This document shows, in pieces, positions 49,100 through 61,494 of a stretch of DNA of 64,000 nucleotides. The translations under genes and the position numbers were made by a program. The notes beneath the pieces are model-generated. The model searched no databases. It worked only from the letters and a program-made list of their open reading frames with translations, and was not told the origin of the DNA. Within the stretch, counting starts at the first letter, position 1; each line of letters begins with the position of its first letter. The stretch is taken from the NCBI RefSeq assembly GCF_964355755.1, contig NC_092671.1:14858501-14922500 (forward strand), given 5' to 3'. This DNA comes from Antedon mediterranea (Eukaryota; Echinodermata; Crinoidea; Comatulida; Antedonidae).

Positions 49100-50600
49100 T
49101 ATTTCTTAATTAAATTAAATTTTATTGATTATTTTTCTTTTTAGATAATTGATTCAAGGAGTTTTTCTTTAACGTCGTTCCATTTTCTTTCTGCTTTGTT
49201 TAGATTACATAAGTATTCATTTGAAATTAAATTTTTAGTTCTATCTTAAATAAATTCCAAGTGATAATCCGTTTGGTTGTTTTATAAATAATGCAAGATT
49301 TGTAAATACTAAATGTAAATAAAGAGATGAGTTCATTAACGAGCGTGTTCTTCTGAGTTCTGACCATTCGGGGAAACCTGGCCGTAATGTTTCATTAGTC
49401 GGAATACATTTAACGATCAGTTTACGGAACTTCCTTAAAACTGATTGAATGCTATTACAGGTGTACAACATATGTTTTTCACTTTCTATTTCTATACAAC
49501 ACTTTTCGCAACAATCACTTTTATTAAGATTCCACTTCTTTAAGTTTTTTCTACAAGCTAAGATACGATGTAATAATTTTAAATTAAATTGGGCGATTTT
49601 TGGTAAATGTTTCATATTGTGAACTTTACAGTACCATGTTTTGTCCCAGTCTATTTCATTTTTACCTAACTCAACTTCCAACTTTGCTTGAATATTGGGG
49701 ATTTTAGCAACCTTGCTAACAAAAAGGGTATAATGAAAAGATTCCTTGTATTTTTTATGAAATACGGTTTCTTTGACTTGCAGGTTAATTTGATTGTTTT
49801 CTATTGAATTAAAGATGATTTCTTTCCACAAACATGGAATTGAATACAATGAGCGCAAAATATTCGATAAGTCCTTTTTGTTTATTGATTAAAGTAGGTA
49901 TCACTTCATCTGAAGTTAGAAATCTGTTATTAACGATAATGTCACATACCGATTTGTATTTGGAATGTAACCATATTTTAAAATAAAGAGATTTTCCACT
50001 TGCGGAAATTATATATTTATTTTCCCAAAGTGGTTGTATTAAAATGTCTTCTATATTTTGTGGAACTACACTAACAATATTATTCAACTTAACCGCTGAT
50101 TTTAACATTGATACATAAAAATCAGGCATTCTATTCAAGTCAATATGATCTTCAAGGTTAAGCTGAGTAGCACCTATAGTGTATTCTATTGGATACATAA
50201 AGTATTTCGGAATATTTTTCCATTTTCCTGGATCGGGACTGAGTAATCTTTTTATCCATGTTAGTTTTAATGAATCTATCACGGAGTTGAAATTTATCAT
50301 ATTCAAGCCACCTTCGCATGCTTTTTTAATAAGAACAAGTCTTTTAATTTTTTCACGTTGACCATTCCACAGAAAATTATAAAGTATTTTTTCAACAAGT
50401 GGAATTATATGTAAGGGTACGTTAATTATGCTTGCGTTATAAATCAATTTAGAGATTGCAAGCGTTTTGATGATTGTTATTCTTCCAAAGAAAGTTAGAT
50501 TTCTTTTTTCCATAACTGAAGAACGTTTTGTAGTTCAATAACTTTTTCGTCCCAGTTTTTTTTAATACATATATCTTTATCATAGCCATATATATTTGTG
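49100..50600 (-). pseudogene. 5'-truncated L1/Tx1-like LINE fragment, C-terminal part of the RT ORF
   Basis: Minus-strand frames 50513-49809 and 49858-49241 together match the C-terminal third of the LINE at 53895-58115. Shared blocks include NLTFFGR / TIIKTLAISKLIYNASIINVP, then SPDPGKWK, then a zinc-knuckle-like CEKC...HMLYTC. The frame continues upstream of 50513 as KKNWDEKVIEL but needs a one-base shift near 50510. Another shift joins the two frames near 49840, and a third near 49240 gives the final block FKIELKNLI to a stop at 49141-49143. The reverse transcriptase core is absent. The copy is dead and diverged from the plus-strand one. Confidence 0.88.
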
Positions 50601-53600
50601 ATTAAAATATTATTTTCAAATTAGCTGAAATTAATTTAGTGTGTATAGGTTTAAATGAAGCATTTTAACAAAGGGCCTACATCAATCAGGATAACATTAG
50701 GCTTATAAATTAGCTTATTTATTACATGCATGCTATTTACTTTTAAAAATTTCGAGTAGGTTTTGACATCTTCACTCTGTCGGTAAGTGTTGAGCTCAGA
50801 AATTAGAAAACCCTTAACTCGGTATTGTAGACCCTATTTCCCAATTATGAAAAAACCGTTTAACTTTTTCCCATTGGAAGATAATGTTGAAATATGTTTT
50901 ATCCGTACTAATGTAATGCTTCCCAATTGTCACTTTGTAATAAAATGGCCCGATAGTTTTCTTTATAATCTATCTCTCGGGTACAATAGCAGATTATAAC
51001 AGTTATTGCGCCCTCATTCTGTGGTGAGAAATAATAAGAGGAGAATGAAATAAAAACAAAAAAGAGAAGCCTATTTTGATTAATATAAAAAGAATGTTAT
51101 TTTAATTTGAACAGCCCTAAAGTATGTTGGCATTCATTTCTGACAAATAATACTGTAAAGGGCCACGCGCGATCTTGATAATGTTTAAAAAGACTGACAT
51201 TTTCAACTTTTATTTCAGACAATTGTCCATATGGTATAATACATTACAACAAAAAAAAGATAGGGGAGAGAGGACCAAAACTGTTATCTATTGGTATATA
51301 ATGCCTCTCTCCATTTGTAGTATGTTCAACCACTGGATTGTTTCAAAAATGATAATTGTATGGTAAATTTGATTATTTCGGACCAATGTTGAAATCAAGT
51401 TAGATTAATAAGAAATATAATAATTCGAACAAAAATATAACAGTATTTTTAAAATAAATGAAATACCAGGTCGTTACGCGTCTTTCAAGGGTCATTGCAT
51501 TTTGTCATCGTTGATGGCGCTCTGATCAAATAACAACTCTATTTTACCTTCTAGACTTCTTGTCTACTTTGGCAATCAGTATCTGTATAGTAAAATAAGT
51601 TAGTATTGCTTCTTGTTACAGGGTTATAATTCTGATTATTTGGAGGTTTAGATAAAGTTAGGCCAACGTTTCTTTAGTATAGGGGTGATAAATGCGGGGA
51701 TAAATGCGAGGAAAAGGAAACGAATCATAAGAACTGCCCTTCCAAACCGCAAGATGGTGGTATGGTAAGTTTGTGTATTTATTATACCATTGAAATACTA
51801 ATTTCAAATGCTTATGAGCTACAAATAGAGATTCTAAGATAATTTAAAATAATAACCCCAGATCATTGTCTTGTAGGTTAATTGAGTACATTTTAAATAG
51901 GATAAATACACCGTCACACAGCACAACCATTAATGGTCAGACAGAGAAAGGGAGTGCAATGACGTATAAACCTATATATACACATGTTTTACTAACTCAA
52001 GTTCATGTTACGTCAACACGTAGGACGAGAAGTTTTGCAGCGTCATCAAGTTATATATAATGATCAGCGAATACTGCTGACATTATTTACATCATACTGA
52101 TTACGGTATCTCAAAGTATTGCTTACGAACGTGTTGAAATCACTTATTTTCTTCATCTGTCAGACCCTATCGTGACCAATCTACGACATTTATTGCCTCT
52201 ATTAACATTTGAATCGTGAATACGGATGTTAAGACGAATTAAATTAAAAACCAATAGAGAATCACATTTCGTCATCTGCAAATCTAAATTGGTACCAAGT
52301 ACTAGTTTATTGAACCATGAGCACTTTTTAAAGTATTTATGTGAATCAAAGAATATATTTCTGCAAAATATTAATTTTAAAATGAATTATTAATTGATGG
52401 AGGGTTTTGATGTGATAGTTTGTTGCCCAGCTGTTCGGCATCTTTTCATCCGCTTCTACTGTGTCCCATGGAAGTAATGATAGCTGTCTATGAAACTGCG
52501 ATCGGCCATTTTTCTCCAACTGATACGTTAAATGCTCTCTTTAAAAATAAATCATTTTGAGGTACACGGGGTTCCCATAAAATTGAGTTGCTCACTTGGT
52601 ATTGTGACGATACAGGTATTGAAATGTAAAATGTGTACCAGTTAACCTAAATTACTTACGCAGGAGATTGTATCATATTGATGATATAACACCGTCGTTT
52701 TACGAGGTTATGTTCGCATGATAACGAAATCGTCACCTACACAAAAGACTATCTTATTTTGTTCTAGTCTACGGAAAGAAAAGTGAGAACTTATCAAGTG
52801 ATTATTTTGTTAATTTGTTACGCCCTGAACCATCTGCGCACTAGAATTCGGCCTTCCAACGTATAAAGTACTACATTAACAATTAGAAACCATCGCGATA
52901 AACAGATCAATAACGCAGTTCAAATTATTTGAAAAAGGTTCAATGATTATGTTTCAAGGATCAAATCAACGGTGAAATATTGTAAATTTACAAAATTCAC
53001 AAAATATATATAGGCCTATAGTTTCTTGGATGATTATTTTATACCACTGCCATAACTATAATTATTTTAAAGACAACCGATACCAATTAATTACCAATAG
53101 GGCCTAAGTATGTGCTTATCAATCACATTACACATTTGTTTGCCTTCAATCATTTTTTAAAAACTACCGTGGCCCATCTTACAGTGTCAAATAAAACATT
53201 GCAGATACTAAGTGCGGAAAATTTAAAATAAAATATATAAAGGCGATCCATCGATTGTACACATGACCTATAACATCTTCAAGATCGCGTGAAGAATGTC
53301 AAAAACCTAGCATGTATATAATAATAAATATGATTTGAAACGATAAGATGAGGAAATCTGTAAGAATGAGGAAAAGTCGCTCCAACCGAGATTCTAATCC
53401 GGAATTTTCTGATTGATATGCAGATGTCCTAACCTAAATATAAGACTTTAATGGTATTGCTCGAACTCGACTCTCGGCGTGGTACGACGGAGGAACATCG
53501 CTAATCCCTCAATTACGCACGCACGCGCACCAGAGATCAAATTGATACTCCCTCATCTTTCAGTATTTTATTCACGAAGCGGGATCTCCGAAGAGATACT

Positions 53601-53882
53601 TTTATAAACACCACAGGCACAGAACAAATGCTGTGACCGGGCGGTTTCGAATTTGTTCTGTGCCTGTGATGGTAATAATAATATTATATTATATGTATTC
53701 GACTGGTATGATACCTATAAATATTGCTTACAGTTACTGTGTACATTTTCGTTATTAGCCGGACTTTGTCAGTCGGTGACACTCGGTTCAGTTTATTGAT
53801 ATTAGGCAATAATTACGATTGGTACATTTACAAAAATAAATATTGTCTTTGCTTCTCAAAGAAACAATTAAATTATACTGTA
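50601..53882. other. Gene-free stretch between the two LINE copies
   Basis: No supportable exon. A small hairpin lies at 53612-53668. A tRNA-like stretch near 53360-53430 was considered and not accepted. Confidence 0.4.
53612..53668. other. Perfect 18-bp hairpin with 21-nt loop
   Basis: CACAGGCACAGAACAAAT (53612-53629) is exactly complementary to ATTTGTTCTGTGCCTGTG (53651-53668), with a GC-rich loop GCTGTGACCGGGCGGTTTCGA. It could be a tiny foldback element or a small-RNA precursor. The short stem and perfect pairing are not typical of an animal microRNA precursor, which usually has a longer imperfect stem. Confidence 0.6.
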
Positions 53883-53894
53883 AATAATAAACGA
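53883..53894. repeat. LINE target-site duplication, left copy
   Basis: AATAATAAACGA occurs immediately before the LINE 5' truncation point and again at 58116-58127 immediately after its A-rich tail. Confidence 0.8.
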
Positions 53895-56800
53895 TGATCA
53901 AAGTGATATTGAATGTAAATATACAGACGAAGAAGGTAGAATGCTTATTCCTAAAGTAAGATATAATGAGAAGGTGTTTAATTTTATTAATGTATATGCA
54001 CCTAATAATTACAAAGAAAGGGCAAACTTCTTCAAAAAATTATAAAAAAAGATTGAATTGATGTGTTTTAAAAAAGAAGAATATACAATAATTGGAGGTG
54101 ATATGAATTGCATTTTAGAAAGAAAATTAGATCAAAAAAATAGTGTAAATCAATACGACAAGTCACCATCTGTGTTAAAGAATTGCATGACAAAAAATAA
54201 ATTAATAGATATATGGAGACAATATCACAAAACAAAAACCCAATTTACTTGGAGACGAAAAAGCACGTACAGGAGGTTGGATCTGTGGTGCATCTCAAGT
54301 GCCCTTTATAAAAATGGTGATGTGATGTCTACCGACATTAGACCATCAATATGTTCTGATCATCAGGCTATCTCATTAAAAATATTAAATAATCAACAAA
54401 AAGCTGGTCCAGGAATATGGAAAATTAACTGTAGTATTCTTAAAGATGAAGAATACAACATAAAAATAAAAAGAATTATTGAAAATGTAAAAAAAAATGA
54501 AAATAATCTTACTCCAGACTTGCTGTGGGAACTACTTAAAATAAAAATAAAAGAATTTTCAGCTAAATTCTGTGCAAGTAAAAAAAAAGAGATGAATGTT
54601 AATAAGCTAAACCTAACTAAGGAAGTCAATGTATTAACGAACAAGCTTAATATCGCATACGATCAAAATATAGAAGAAAAATTAAAAAATAAAACTAATG
54701 ACTTAGATAAGATTTATCATTGTGAAGCAAAAGGCGCCATAGTCAGATCAAGGGTTAAATGGTTTGAAAAGGGAGAAAGAAATAACAATTTTTTTTTAGG
54801 ATTGGAGAAAATCAATGCAAAAAGAAAACATATTACCATGCTCTTAAAAAGGAATGGAAAACATACTACGGATGTTCACGAGATACTAGAGGAACAAATT
54901 AGATTCTATGAACATCTGTATTCAAATAAAATTCTAACAGAAAATTAAATAAATAAATATTTACGAAATACTACAGTTAAAAAACTATCAGAAAAAGATA
55001 AAATAGAATGTGAGGGAATATTAACAGAAGGAGAACTAACAAAAGCAATATCTAACATGAAGTTGAATAAAAGTCCGGGTTCCGATGGACTAAGTGTCGA
55101 ATTCTATCGTCATTTTTGGGAATATCTAAAAGGTATTTTGTGTAATTCTTTAAATTACAGTTACAACAATAATAGTTTAAGTAACTCACAGAGGTTAGGT
55201 GTAATAAATCTTTTTATTTAAGAGTGGAAAGAGAGAGTGTCTCGAAAACTGGAGACCAATTACATTGCTAAATGTAGATTACAAAATAATGGCATATGCT
55301 CTTTCAAACAGACTAAAAAAAGTATTAGGGTCTATTATCAGTAATGATCAAAAAGGATATATTAATGAGAGATTTGGAGGAGAAAATATTAGACTAGTTG
55401 AAGATGTGTTGTCTTATACGAAAGAAAAGCAAATACCAGGAGCCATGATTTTTCTTGACTTTGCTAAGGCATTCGACTCAATAGATAGAAAGCTAATGTT
55501 AAATGTTCTAAGAAAGTTTGGTTTTGGTTTATCTTTTGTACATTGGATAAATGTAATATACACAGGCACTAGATGTATGGTTAAAAATAACGGATGGGTT
55601 TCAAACAGTTTTAATATGGAATGTGGAGTACGTCAAGGTTGCCCATTGTCTGCACTATTATTTACAGTTGTAGTCGAGGTAATGGCAATAAATATAAGGA
55701 ATAATCCATTGTTTAAGGGAATTGAATTACCTGAGAATAAAGATATTGATAATATTGTGAAAATAGCTCAGCTCGCTGATGACACTGTGATTTTTACATC
55801 AGGTGAAAATAGTTTAAAATATTTTTTCACTGAAATCAATGCATTTTGTAATATTTCTGGGTTGAAGCTAAATAAAGGAAAATGTAAAGGAATCTGGATT
55901 GGATCAATTCAGAATAACCTAGCAACCCCTTGTGGTATCACTTGGACGAAAGAGCCAGTGAAATTCCTCGGAATTTATGTAGGCTATAAAAAAGGTGTTT
56001 GTGAAAAAAAAAACTGGGATGATAAAATTATGGAGTTAGAACATACTTTAAGGCTATGGGAAAAACGACACCTTACCTTCTTTGGAAAAATGATAATAAT
56101 TAAAAGTCTAGCAATTTCAAAATTAATATACAATGCTAGTATTATCAATGTACCAAAACATGTATTTCCAATGGTAGAGAAGTTACTGTATAGATTCCTA
56201 TGGGGAAATAAAAAAGAAAAGATTAAGAGGAAAACACTTATAAATAAAATAGAAGAAGGAGGGGTTAATATGATTGATTTTTATGTAGTTGTGAACTCGT
56301 TAAAGCTAAACTGGGTTAAGAGACTACTTAGCCCAGACCCAGGCAAGTGGAAATGTATTCCAAAATATTACATGTACCCTATAGAATGTACATTAGAGAT
56401 AAGTAAGCTTAATTTTGAAGAGCATAAACAATTACAAATTATGCCTGAATTTTATTTAAATATGATTAATGCAATTGTGAAAATAAAGAATATTGAAATG
56501 TTAGATCCTCAAAATGTACAGGAAATTAAATCTCAAACCTTGTGGGAAAATAAACATATACTGTCAGACGGAAAGTCTTTATACTTCAAAGATTGGTTAA
56601 AGTCGGGCTATAAAACAATTGGTGACATTTTGGTCAATAACACAATTGTAAGTCTTAGAGATTTAATTCCCACGTTATTAGTAAAGCATAATGGGATAAT
56701 AGAATACTTCAAGCTCATGAATGCTATTCCTATTGAATGGAAGGAAGTATTGGCACGACATAGATTAGAGAAAGAACAAGTTAATGTTGATATTAAAAAT

Positions 56801-58115
56801 GAATTATTCAAATCAAATGTTAAAACAGGTTTTTATGATAAGTTTATATTTGAACTAAAGACAGTGCCAATCTCCCAAGTAAAATGGGAAGCAGAGTTTT
56901 TAAATAAGACTATGGTATGGAACAAAATATGGAATAATAAAGTCAAAGATATGAAACATATGGTAAAAGTTGCGCAATTCAATTTTAAACTTTTACATCG
57001 CATACTTGTTTGTAATAAAAGATTACATATTTGGAAATTGTCTAAAATTAATATTTGCGATAGATGTAAGAATGTGATAGAAAACGAAGAACATATGTTA
57101 CTTAAGTGTAAAGTGATTAAGCCAGTTTGGAGGAAATTCAATAATCTTATTGTTGAATGTTTTCCTAATGAAACGCCAATACATTGGTTTGATATAGTTA
57201 CTGGTTCCAAAGATAAACTTGTAAATGAGCTAACATCTATCTTTACGTTTTGTATATACAAATCCCGCATAAGGCTTAGTTTATTAGATAACATGATGGG
57301 TAACGAATAAAAAAGTATCTTGAATATGTTTAAGTTTGAATTAAAAAATCTTATAGAAAATGAATACGCATGTAATCAGTATAAAGCAGTTATAAAATGG
57401 AATGATGTTAAAATGAAATTATTAGAATTCATAAAATAAGAAAAATATAAAACTAGTACAAGCTGTAGTGTAAAACTAACACCTAGACTTATACTAAAAC
57501 TAATACATGATAGAAATAAATGTATTAGGGTAAAACATAGACTGAAACACACGGTCAAACATATAAGTAAACAAACTGGTAAATGTAAAGGGCCAACATA
57601 GTAAGAAAAGAACTTTAAAGGAATAGAAATAGTGGAATGAAACAAATGTTATACAAGGCCAAAACATAAAAAGTAGCATATAATGTGTTTATAATAACTA
57701 TATTAAACTGATTCGTAAATGTAAATAGGTATATTAATGTGTGTATGTGTGTATATACTTGTAACGGATGTAATATAAGGTCAAAAGAAATAAAGAAACA
57801 AATTGTGAGTACTGATTTAAGATATAATAAAAGAAACAGCTACTTTTTAATACATTTCTTAATATAAAGTAAATTTAAATGATAAATAGTCGTACTTTTA
57901 CTATAACTTGCAATAAACATAAAATGTACGTTTTTAAAGCAAACTTTTACTCCATCGATTTTATGTACATGTATAGATATAGTGCCTTTTTAGCTGTTAT
58001 ATTGAATTTTATTGTTCTTTATTTTTATAAAAATGTATGTATGTTATATAATATATATTTGTAAAAGGAATGAATAAATGTGGGTGACCCCCACGAAAGA
58101 GAAAAAAAATAAAAT
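53895..58115 (+). mobile_element. 5'-truncated L1/Tx1-like non-LTR retrotransposon
   Basis: A 4.2-kb LINE insertion bounded by a 12-bp target-site duplication and ending in an A-rich tail (58101-58115). It contains the back of an apurinic-type endonuclease domain, a full reverse transcriptase and a C-terminal zinc-knuckle region. The first part of the endonuclease and any ORF1 are missing, the usual outcome of incomplete target-primed reverse transcription. The 3' UTR runs from about 57440 to 58100. Intact duplication and few disabling changes suggest a relatively young insertion. Confidence 0.9.
53902..57439 (+). pseudogene. Endonuclease/reverse transcriptase ORF of the LINE, disabled
   Basis: Endonuclease remnant: FNFINVYAPN and YTIIGGDMNC, then SDHQAISL, as in APE-type LINE endonucleases. 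Stops interrupt it at 54043-54045 and 54946-54948. The same frame continues with NMKLNKSPGSDGLSVEFY, then a one-base shift near 55219 moves to the 55265-57310 frame. That frame carries the reverse transcriptase motifs FLDFAKAFDSIDR, GVRQGCPLSALLF and AQLADDTVIF (catalytic Asp pair), and later CDRC...HMLLKC. A TAA at 57308-57310 is followed in frame by FKFELKNLIENEY... to a second TAA at 57437-57439. The other genomic copy also encodes this block, so the earlier stop is a mutation. Fragment similarity to the L1/Tx1 clade is by motif recollection. Confidence 0.88.
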
Positions 58116-58127
58116 AATAATAAACGA
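58116..58127. repeat. LINE target-site duplication, right copy
   Basis: AATAATAAACGA, identical to 53883-53894. The A-rich tail makes the exact left boundary uncertain by a few bases. Confidence 0.8.
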
Positions 58128-59386
58128 CAGGACAGTTGAATCAGCGCGGTGTTCTTATCGATTGTTTACGATTCCATAAACTTTCTCTTTCGTACATTTT
58201 AAAAGAGGACTTACTTTGCTGATTTGTCAACATTAATGTTAATATCTATAAAATGAAATCTTATGTAAGCGTTATAGATTTAAGAATCAAACGCATGATT
58301 TGTTCCTATCCTTTTCCTTTATCTCACGGTTCATTACATATTTTTGAACTGAGTGTAACTGTGAGCAAGGTGCGTGGTAGCGACAATAGGCCCGTATGGA
58401 ATTCGGACTGGAAAAATCAGTAGGCCTACATGTATTTCCATTTTTCAAACCTTTGTTGTGCGAACTTTAATCAATACAAACATGTTCCGTAACACTTCTG
58501 GTGCAAAATCTGTATGAAAAAGATGTAATGAACTTCTTTTTAGGTAATTTACATTTTTCCGAATGTGTTATTACCATCATCATTATTTAAGGTGATATTC
58601 GGAAATGTGTGTCCAGTATCATTGCGAGTGTGTTACAGTGTCGCATATGAGTCACATGTGACGTTTGTGGCCTACAGGTGCCACTATGATACATGTGACA
58701 TTTATAGATAGATACCATACCGGTAGTGGAGATACTAAAGAGAATCGTTTTGTATGCTTGTTACAGATAAATTAGTTTGTTCTATGATTCCCATGTTCTT
58801 ACTTATTCCATTATTCAATTAACCATTAGTTATGCAACAATTTATGTAAATTTTTACTTATATTCATGTGTTACATTATCCATAAATATCATAGTGTGAA
58901 CTGAACCTTATTTGTAATATGAAACGTGCTATAGCAAGTTGTAAAGTTGTATGAGTAAAATAACGTGATTCAATATTCCGATATTATTCTAAAACAGAAA
59001 TAGCATTCAATCTGAACGAATGATGAGTTCTTTCACTGGTTCTTAAAGAGGATTTAAAATTAAAAAATTGAGAAAAATATAATCTTAGTTGATCATTGAA
59101 TCTTTCGTCTGGTCTTAGCATTAAGGTCGAAGAAAAAGTCATGAGTGACTACTTGTAGGCTGCGTTTAGAATAAGGAAAACGAGAATGATGTTGACATTT
59201 TGAAAATGAACGAATGAACCTTTTTTTGTTATTTTCAGGCCTAGTGAAGTGGGTCCCCTTGCATATGGTATTTTGTTTCAGTACTGATATACTGTTTTAT
59301 GTTTGCTTCCGTTTTATCCCAAATTTAATTAACAAACAATTCCATAATAGCAAAGCATTTTTATCTTTTAGTAAGAAACGTATGGC

Positions 59387-59682
59387 CGTATTCACCAATC
59401 ACAAAGTGTTTCACCATGTCAATAAAGATAATATTTAAAATGTTATTAAAGATATATTGTCCCCTGAAATGATTGTTGAATAACAATGCAATTTAAACGT
59501 CATAGTAATTTACTTTTACCAAAAAGTGGATCGAAACAAAAAATTATTTACCTGAAAATGTAATTTAAACAAAATAAGTGTCAAATATATCTTTCAAAAG
59601 TAGTACTCAATATAAACTAATAAATGTTTTAGGCCTAAATGTTGTTTTTCCTTAATGTGCCGAAGTGTGATTGGTGAATACG
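59387..59682. mobile_element. 296-bp MITE with perfect 17-bp inverted ends
   Basis: CGTATTCACCAATCACA at 59387-59403 is perfectly mirrored at 59666-59682. A smaller element of the TTAA MITE family (59446-59596) lies inside it, indicating nested insertion or a composite. No coding frame. Confidence 0.75.
59446..59596. mobile_element. Short, decayed copy of the TTAA MITE family
   Basis: Starts TTAAAGATATATTGTCCCCT, close to the left end of the element at 4712. It shares ATTTACCTGAAAA-type interior text and ends with a degenerate mirrored TCAAATATATCTTTCA. Most of the interior of the longer copy is missing. Confidence 0.6.
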
Positions 59683-61282
59683 ATATTTACTTACTTATAA
59701 TAACTTAGATTCACCAGATCAAAGAAAATGACTATAATTCAACAGTTCAAGATTATTTATTATTGGCAAAGCAATTTCACAATACTTATATATTCTGCTC
59801 CTGTACTGAATTATTAGATCATTTAGACTACCACACACAATCAGTTTGCTTCCAAAATAATAAGAACTAGTGTCTACAGTAGCAATTAAGAGAGGTGAGT
59901 TAACACTATCCAACGGATGAGCAAATTATGTGTCTATTGTAAAAGGGGTAAGGCTTCTGTTTTTTTCCAAAGAGAGGTTTGTGATATTAACTACTTCTTA
60001 ACTTTTGTTATAGATAATTGACGTTACCATAAAATAAATATTGATATAATAAGTTGTAAATTGCACTAGAAATGTCAAACGCTTTAAATAATTAATCGAA
60101 AATGCTAAAAAATGCTTAAATATTATCTATATTTGGGAATGTATAAGCAGGTACAACATTCCACCTTTTAATTTCTCGATTCAATCATTGAAGCAATGGG
60201 TAAACATTAAATGTTATCTGATACAACATATTTGCACATATTAAGACCACTATAAACATATACATTATTTAACTTGTATCTCTAAACATATTTTAAGAAT
60301 AAAAATATATATTCGTAATAACTTCTAATACTGTAACAAAAAAAATATAAATATATATAAATGTGTCTATTAATGTTTTCAATAAATCATGGCCCTGCCC
60401 TAGTCTCAGTGTTTGCGAATGTATATCATGCTGTTAGCCTTTTTAGTATAGTTGATAGTATAGTTGATATAAAGTTTCCAGTTAACTACGTATATTAGTT
60501 AGTCCTGGACTTTCTGAATTCTTACCCCTGAGGACGATCAAAGTATATTGATTGAAACGTCGCGAAATTCAACAGTTCTTTTTTTTTAAACTAAATTAAA
60601 TTTTATTTAAAATGTGGTGTACCGCAAACTTTATATCAACATATTAATTTCGCCATGCAAACCTTCAAACAATAATGATAAGTAATAATTCAACTGTAAT
60701 TCGGACTTTTTTAAACAACGTCATCGGCATCGTAATATTGGATGAAGTATGAATGAAAAAGAATTTAACATTAAAATCTAATTGAGGTTTTTAAAAAAAT
60801 ATGTCATTGGCTCACATACAATAAAGAATAGGCCTATTAAACTATGCAGGCTATTATGTGTTATAATTAATTTTAAATTTCACTTATATTAGCAATAATT
60901 ATAGTGAATAAGACAATAGTTTAACCACATAAGTTACTCAACAATCTAGGATGTATGTAATTATATCACATTGGTTATCGGATTACATTAATAGTAGGCC
61001 TATAATATTTTTGACTGAAATGAAATATTACTAAAAATAATACTATAGTATTCTAATTAATGCTTACTTCTATTTGTAACAATGATAATATGATAATTTG
61101 CTTCTTATAAATTGATACTTCCGTCTAACTTTAAATTATTCAAAATAAATATATATATCATAATGCATTAATCATTGATAGGATTTTGTTAGTTCGTGTT
61201 ATTTGACAATTGTCAATCAGCATCCCGACATTACTGTCCTATTTCAATTTGTTTTTCAATTTTCAAAAATAAAATAATACTA

Positions 61283-61494
61283 TTACTTTTTCCCTTCCGT
61301 GTCATTGAATTCTATTTGCCTGGAGGTACAACAATACTTAATCATTTCGAATCGTGTGCATGGATTGTAACAGCATTCGGTAACAAAATTTGTTTGGCCA
61401 TGCTGACGGCGATCTAAATTTACTGATGAGAACAGCCTACTCCGTTTAGCCTCCAAATATCCAGACGCCCTTTCCTTTGTTAAAAACATTTCAT
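61283..61494 (-). CDS. Insulin-like peptide, last coding exon (A chain); partial gene
   Basis: This exon encodes part of a C peptide and an A chain of the insulin superfamily, secreted hormones acting on receptor tyrosine kinases or, for relaxin types, GPCRs. An acceptor TTTTTATTTTTAG precedes 61494. The reading frame enters in phase 1, the conserved phase of the C-peptide intron of insulin genes. Residues run EMFLTKERASGYLEAKRSR, then a DRR site, then NFVTECCYNPCTRFEMIKYC. The spacing CC-X3-C-X8-C is the insulin A-chain signature, and the CCYNPCT wording is insulin/IGF-like rather than relaxin-like. An extra Cys follows the last one (KYCC). The chain ends with a 14-residue hydrophilic tail and a stop at 61285-61283. 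No B-chain exon (Leu-Cys-Gly motif) was found between 61495 and the window end, so the 5' part should lie beyond 64000. Confidence 0.78.

Larger units (their letters stand above)
58128..61282. other. Gene-free stretch
   Basis: AT-rich with AGGCCTA motifs, a nested pair of MITEs at 59387-59682, and no supportable exon of known family. The part nearest 61282 is the likely 3' UTR of the insulin-like gene. Confidence 0.4.

Noticed and set aside
53360-53430. tRNA-like stretch on the minus strand (GGTTAGGACATCTGC...GGATTAGAATCTCGG)
   Set aside because: Suggests a decayed tRNA-derived repeat, but the B box is poor and no cloverleaf can be drawn by eye.
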